Source: Deltaproteobacteria bacterium
GTDB lineage: Bacteria; Desulfobacterota; Binatia; Binatales; Binataceae
DNA: 64,000 bases
NCBI GenBank assembly: GCA_021831785.1
Contig: JAKBMB010000033.1
Span: 1-64,000 of the forward strand
Direction of reading: 5' to 3'
In this document: positions 62,125 to 64,000 of the stretch, piece after piece
How the letters are laid out: each line of letters starts with the position of its first letter
How positions within the stretch are numbered: position 1 is the stretch's first letter
The notes under the pieces: generated by a model
What the model was told of the DNA's origin: nothing
Database searches by the model: none
Seen by the model: only the letters and a program-made list of their open reading frames with translations
Translations under genes and position numbers: made by a program

Positions 62125-62553
62125 GGGATCGTGCTCCTTATGAGAAGGCGTGATTCGGCGCGGTCGACGGAGCGGCAACGCATGGCTTCCTGACACACCG
62201 CGACAGCGCCCCCAAGCAAATGCGTGATTAAGGCTAACACGCCCTTTTTCCGATGATCAATTGTCAGCGTCGGAGGGGCGCGCCCGCACCCAACTAAAAA
62301 AGCTGGGCCATGAAGAAGCGTGGCACAAAAGGTTGCGCGCAGCGCAGGTGGCCAGGGTTTAGAACTGCTAGACTGTCCCTGCGCTAAACGCAGCGGCATG
62401 CGGGGACCATGCGAGCGCCGGTCGCCCCCGGGGCGGCCCAGAGGCAGTACGCAGGACGGGCAAAGCGGCCGAGACCGACTTATGTTCGGAGCAGCGATGC
62501 CTCACCGTGTACGCCCCAATTTGGTTTCGGGAGAGCTGCGGAGGGTTAGCTTC
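62125..62553. other. Divergent promoter region
   Basis: About 430 bases between the divergent CoA-transferase and CitE-like genes. No coding frame is supported; promoters of both should lie here. No specific site recognised. Confidence 0.35.
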
Positions 62554-63456
62554 GTGAGTACGCGCGCGCGGCCGATACGTTCGGCCCTGTTCGTGCCGGG
62601 CAACCGCGAAGACCGGATGCTCAAGGCTCCCAAGTATGGCGCCGACGCGCTCATCTTCGACCTCGAAGACGCCGTCGCGCAGAGCGACAAGCAAACGGCG
62701 CGTCATAGCGTGCGCGGGGCGCTCGAGCAGTTGGGCGACAGCGGGCCGGCGCTTTTCGTGCGCATCAATGCGCTCGAGTCGGGCCTCGCCGACGAAGACC
62801 TCGAGGCGATCGTGGTCCGCGGCCTGTACGCGGTGATGGTGCCGAAGGTCAGCGGGCCTGAAGAGGTGCGCGAAGTCGAGGTCCTACTCAAATTTTTCGA
62901 AAAAAGACGTCATCTTGAGCATGGCAGGGTTCTGATCGACCCGCTGCTCGAAACCGCGCAAGGCCTGCGGCAAGCCTACGAAGTCGCGATAGCGTCAGCG
63001 CGCATCGCGCACATGGGCGCGATTACGGGCAAGGACGGCGACATCGCGCGGGCTGTCGGCTTCGGCTGGACCGCCGAGGGCCAAGAGGTCCTCCATGTCC
63101 TGTCCAAGGTGCTGCTCGACGCGCGCGCCGCCGGCGTCCCATTCCCGCTTGGCGGGCGCGGATGGTGGGAGATCGGCAGCCTGGAGGGACTGCGCGCCGA
63201 AGCACAGCGCACCAAGCAGCTCGGGTACACCGGGATGCTGCTCATCCATCCGTCCCACATCCCGGTCGTCAACCAGGTCTTTTCGCCCACCATCGAGGAG
63301 ATCGAGCGCTGGAAGGGGCTCTTGGCCGCCGTGGAGCAAAGCCTGCGCACCGGCAGCGCGGTCGCGATTTACCAGGGCGCGATGGTCGACACAGCGCACG
63401 CCAAGCTCGCGCAGCAGATGCTGGAATGGGCGCGCCATCTCGGCGTCGCGCAGTAA
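62554..63456 (+). CDS. CitE/HpcH-HpaI-type lyase (citrate lyase beta-like)
   Basis: About 300 residues from GTG 62554, chosen because GGAGGG ends eight bases upstream; the frame is open from 62320. CitE motifs: IRSALFVPGNREDRMLKAP, ADALIFDLEDAVAQSDK (metal Asp/Glu region), ALFVRINALESG, VMVPKVSGPEEV, IDPLLETAQGLRQAYE (Glu), GAITGKDGDIARAVGFGW and MLLIHPSHIPVVNQVF. Family members cleave or make malyl-/citramalyl-CoA. Next to two CoA-transferases, which would suit CoA-thioester metabolism (inference). Confidence 0.9.
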   Translation: MSTRARPIRSALFVPGNREDRMLKAPKYGADALIFDLEDAVAQSDKQTARHSVRGALEQLGDSGPALFVRINALESGLADEDLEAIVVRGLYAVMVPKVSGPEEVREVEVLLKFFEKRRHLEHGRVLIDPLLETAQGLRQAYEVAIASARIAHMGAITGKDGDIARAVGFGWTAEGQEVLHVLSKVLLDARAAGVPFPLGGRGWWEIGSLEGLRAEAQRTKQLGYTGMLLIHPSHIPVVNQVFSPTIEEIERWKGLLAAVEQSLRTGSAVAIYQGAMVDTAHAKLAQQMLEWARHLGVAQ

Positions 63457-63755
63457 CGCGGCCGCTACTGAGGACGGCAGAATTAACCGGTGTGCTCTCA
63501 GCCTACCCCTCTATTGTACCCCCCCTATGCCGACCTTCCTCCGCCGCGCGAGACGGTCGATAAAAGGGGGAAGGAGTCTGTTTTTTTCCTGGCCCCGCGG
63601 GGCCGGGGAAGGTCGAGCTTCTGATTCCTTCCCCAGCGACGCGGAGAACGTTCCCCTTCCTAACCTTTCCCCTGCCGCGCGGGAGAAGGCTAGGAAGAGG
63701 ACGCGGCGCACGCTAAGGGCGGCTGGCTGAGCGTCACGCCGGAGGTAGGCGAGTT
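63457..63755. other. Repeat-bearing spacer
   Basis: Begins with a fragment of the dispersed repeat (TACTGAGGACGGCAG at 63466-63480) and contains GC hairpins (GGCCCCGCGGGGCC at about 63592) and CCTAACCTTTCCCCTGCCGC with a CGCGGGAGAAGGCTAGGAAG partner, similar to 27100-27150. Confidence 0.5.
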
Positions 63756-64000
63756 GTGAGCGGCTCAATAGCATTTCACATATCCACTCCGCTCATCTTC
63801 GCGGCGGTCGTCTTGGACTGGTTCTTGGGCGATCCCGCATGGCTGCCCCATCCGGTGCGGCTTATCGGCGCCGCGACCGCCGCCGGCGAGCGCAGGCTTT
63901 GGCGGGGCGAACCGGCGCGCGATTTGCGCAACGGAGCGCTGCTAACCGCGGCGGTCGTGTTGGGAGCGGGCGCGGCCGTGTACCTTGCCCTGGCGATAAG
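63756..64000 (+). CDS. cbiB: Cobalamin biosynthesis protein CbiB/CobD, N-terminal part (runs off window)
   Basis: About 81 codons before the window ends. The reading begins from GTG 63756 with GGAGG ten bases upstream and gives VVLDWFLGDPAWLPHPVRLI, the hallmark start of adenosylcobinamide-phosphate synthase (L-D-x-x-x-G-D-P-x-x-x-P-H-P-V-R), a membrane protein of the late B12 pathway, followed by a second hydrophobic stretch (LLTAAVVLGAGAAVYLALAI). The rest is outside. Confidence 0.9.
   Translation, partial: MSGSIAFHISTPLIFAAVVLDWFLGDPAWLPHPVRLIGAATAAGERRLWRGEPARDLRNGALLTAAVVLGAGAAVYLALAI

Overview
The window looks like a chromosomal segment of a high-GC, Gram-negative bacterium. An Mla/MCE lipid-transport operon, several lipobox-bearing lipoproteins and a GldA/F/G-type ABC cluster point to a diderm envelope. 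The mix of CaiB/BaiF CoA-transferases, a CitE-like lyase and plant-type acyl-ACP desaturase suggests a soil or subsurface lineage near the old deltaproteobacterial groups (for example Candidatus Binatota). That placement is inference from gene content only. Two tRNA genes (Arg-TCT, Pro-TGG) are present. I saw no rRNA genes and no CRISPR array.

Layout. 0.4-4.1 kb: minus-strand operon for an MlaE/MlaF/MlaD transporter plus a PqiC-like lipoprotein. 4.1-11.3 kb: repeat-rich spacer, GT87 mannosyltransferase-like membrane protein, class III aminotransferase, amidohydrolase and an ICMT-like methyltransferase. 11.3-17.6 kb: a defence island bounded by decayed IS3-family and IS630-family transposase genes. 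17.8-24.6 kb: ferritin-like protein, amino-acid permease, TPR lipoprotein, DUF4292-like lipoprotein, methyltransferase and a decayed tyrosine integrase beside the tRNA pair. 25-33 kb: second permease, SDR, RRM protein, RhlE-type helicase and two unrelated fatty-acid desaturases. 34-46 kb: stress and regulatory genes (GYD, CBS, sigma-54 activator, Ser/Thr kinase, CopG/PIN toxin-antitoxin, DUF2267) and a pyruvate-kinase-like protein. 46-53 kb: XRE regulator, PAS kinase/LuxR response regulator, sugar nucleotidyltransferase and a degraded stretch. 53.5-64 kb: Gld-type ABC cluster, lactonase-like hydrolase, YjbQ, two CaiB/BaiF transferases, CitE-like lyase and the start of a cobalamin CbiB/CobD gene.

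The main discovery is in the island. Four minus-strand genes run head to tail with gaps or overlaps of a few bases: an HNH nuclease fused to an APAZ-like domain, a short catalytically dead Argonaute (MID-PIWI), a DarT-type DNA ADP-ribosyltransferase, and a DarG-type macrodomain antitoxin. HNH/short-Argonaute pairs and DarTG modules are each known as separate defence systems. Their fusion into one apparently co-translated operon is what may be new. Downstream lie small membrane and unknown ORFs and a 61-residue stub of a DUF1156 DNA-methylase, which suggests turnover of defence genes at this site.

The non-coding DNA is also structured. There are two MITE-like elements with 22-26 bp terminal inverted repeats, a quasi-palindromic GC hairpin found in opposite orientations at distant sites, and a ~90 bp dispersed repeat present near 4.2 and 27.3 kb with a fragment near 63.5 kb.
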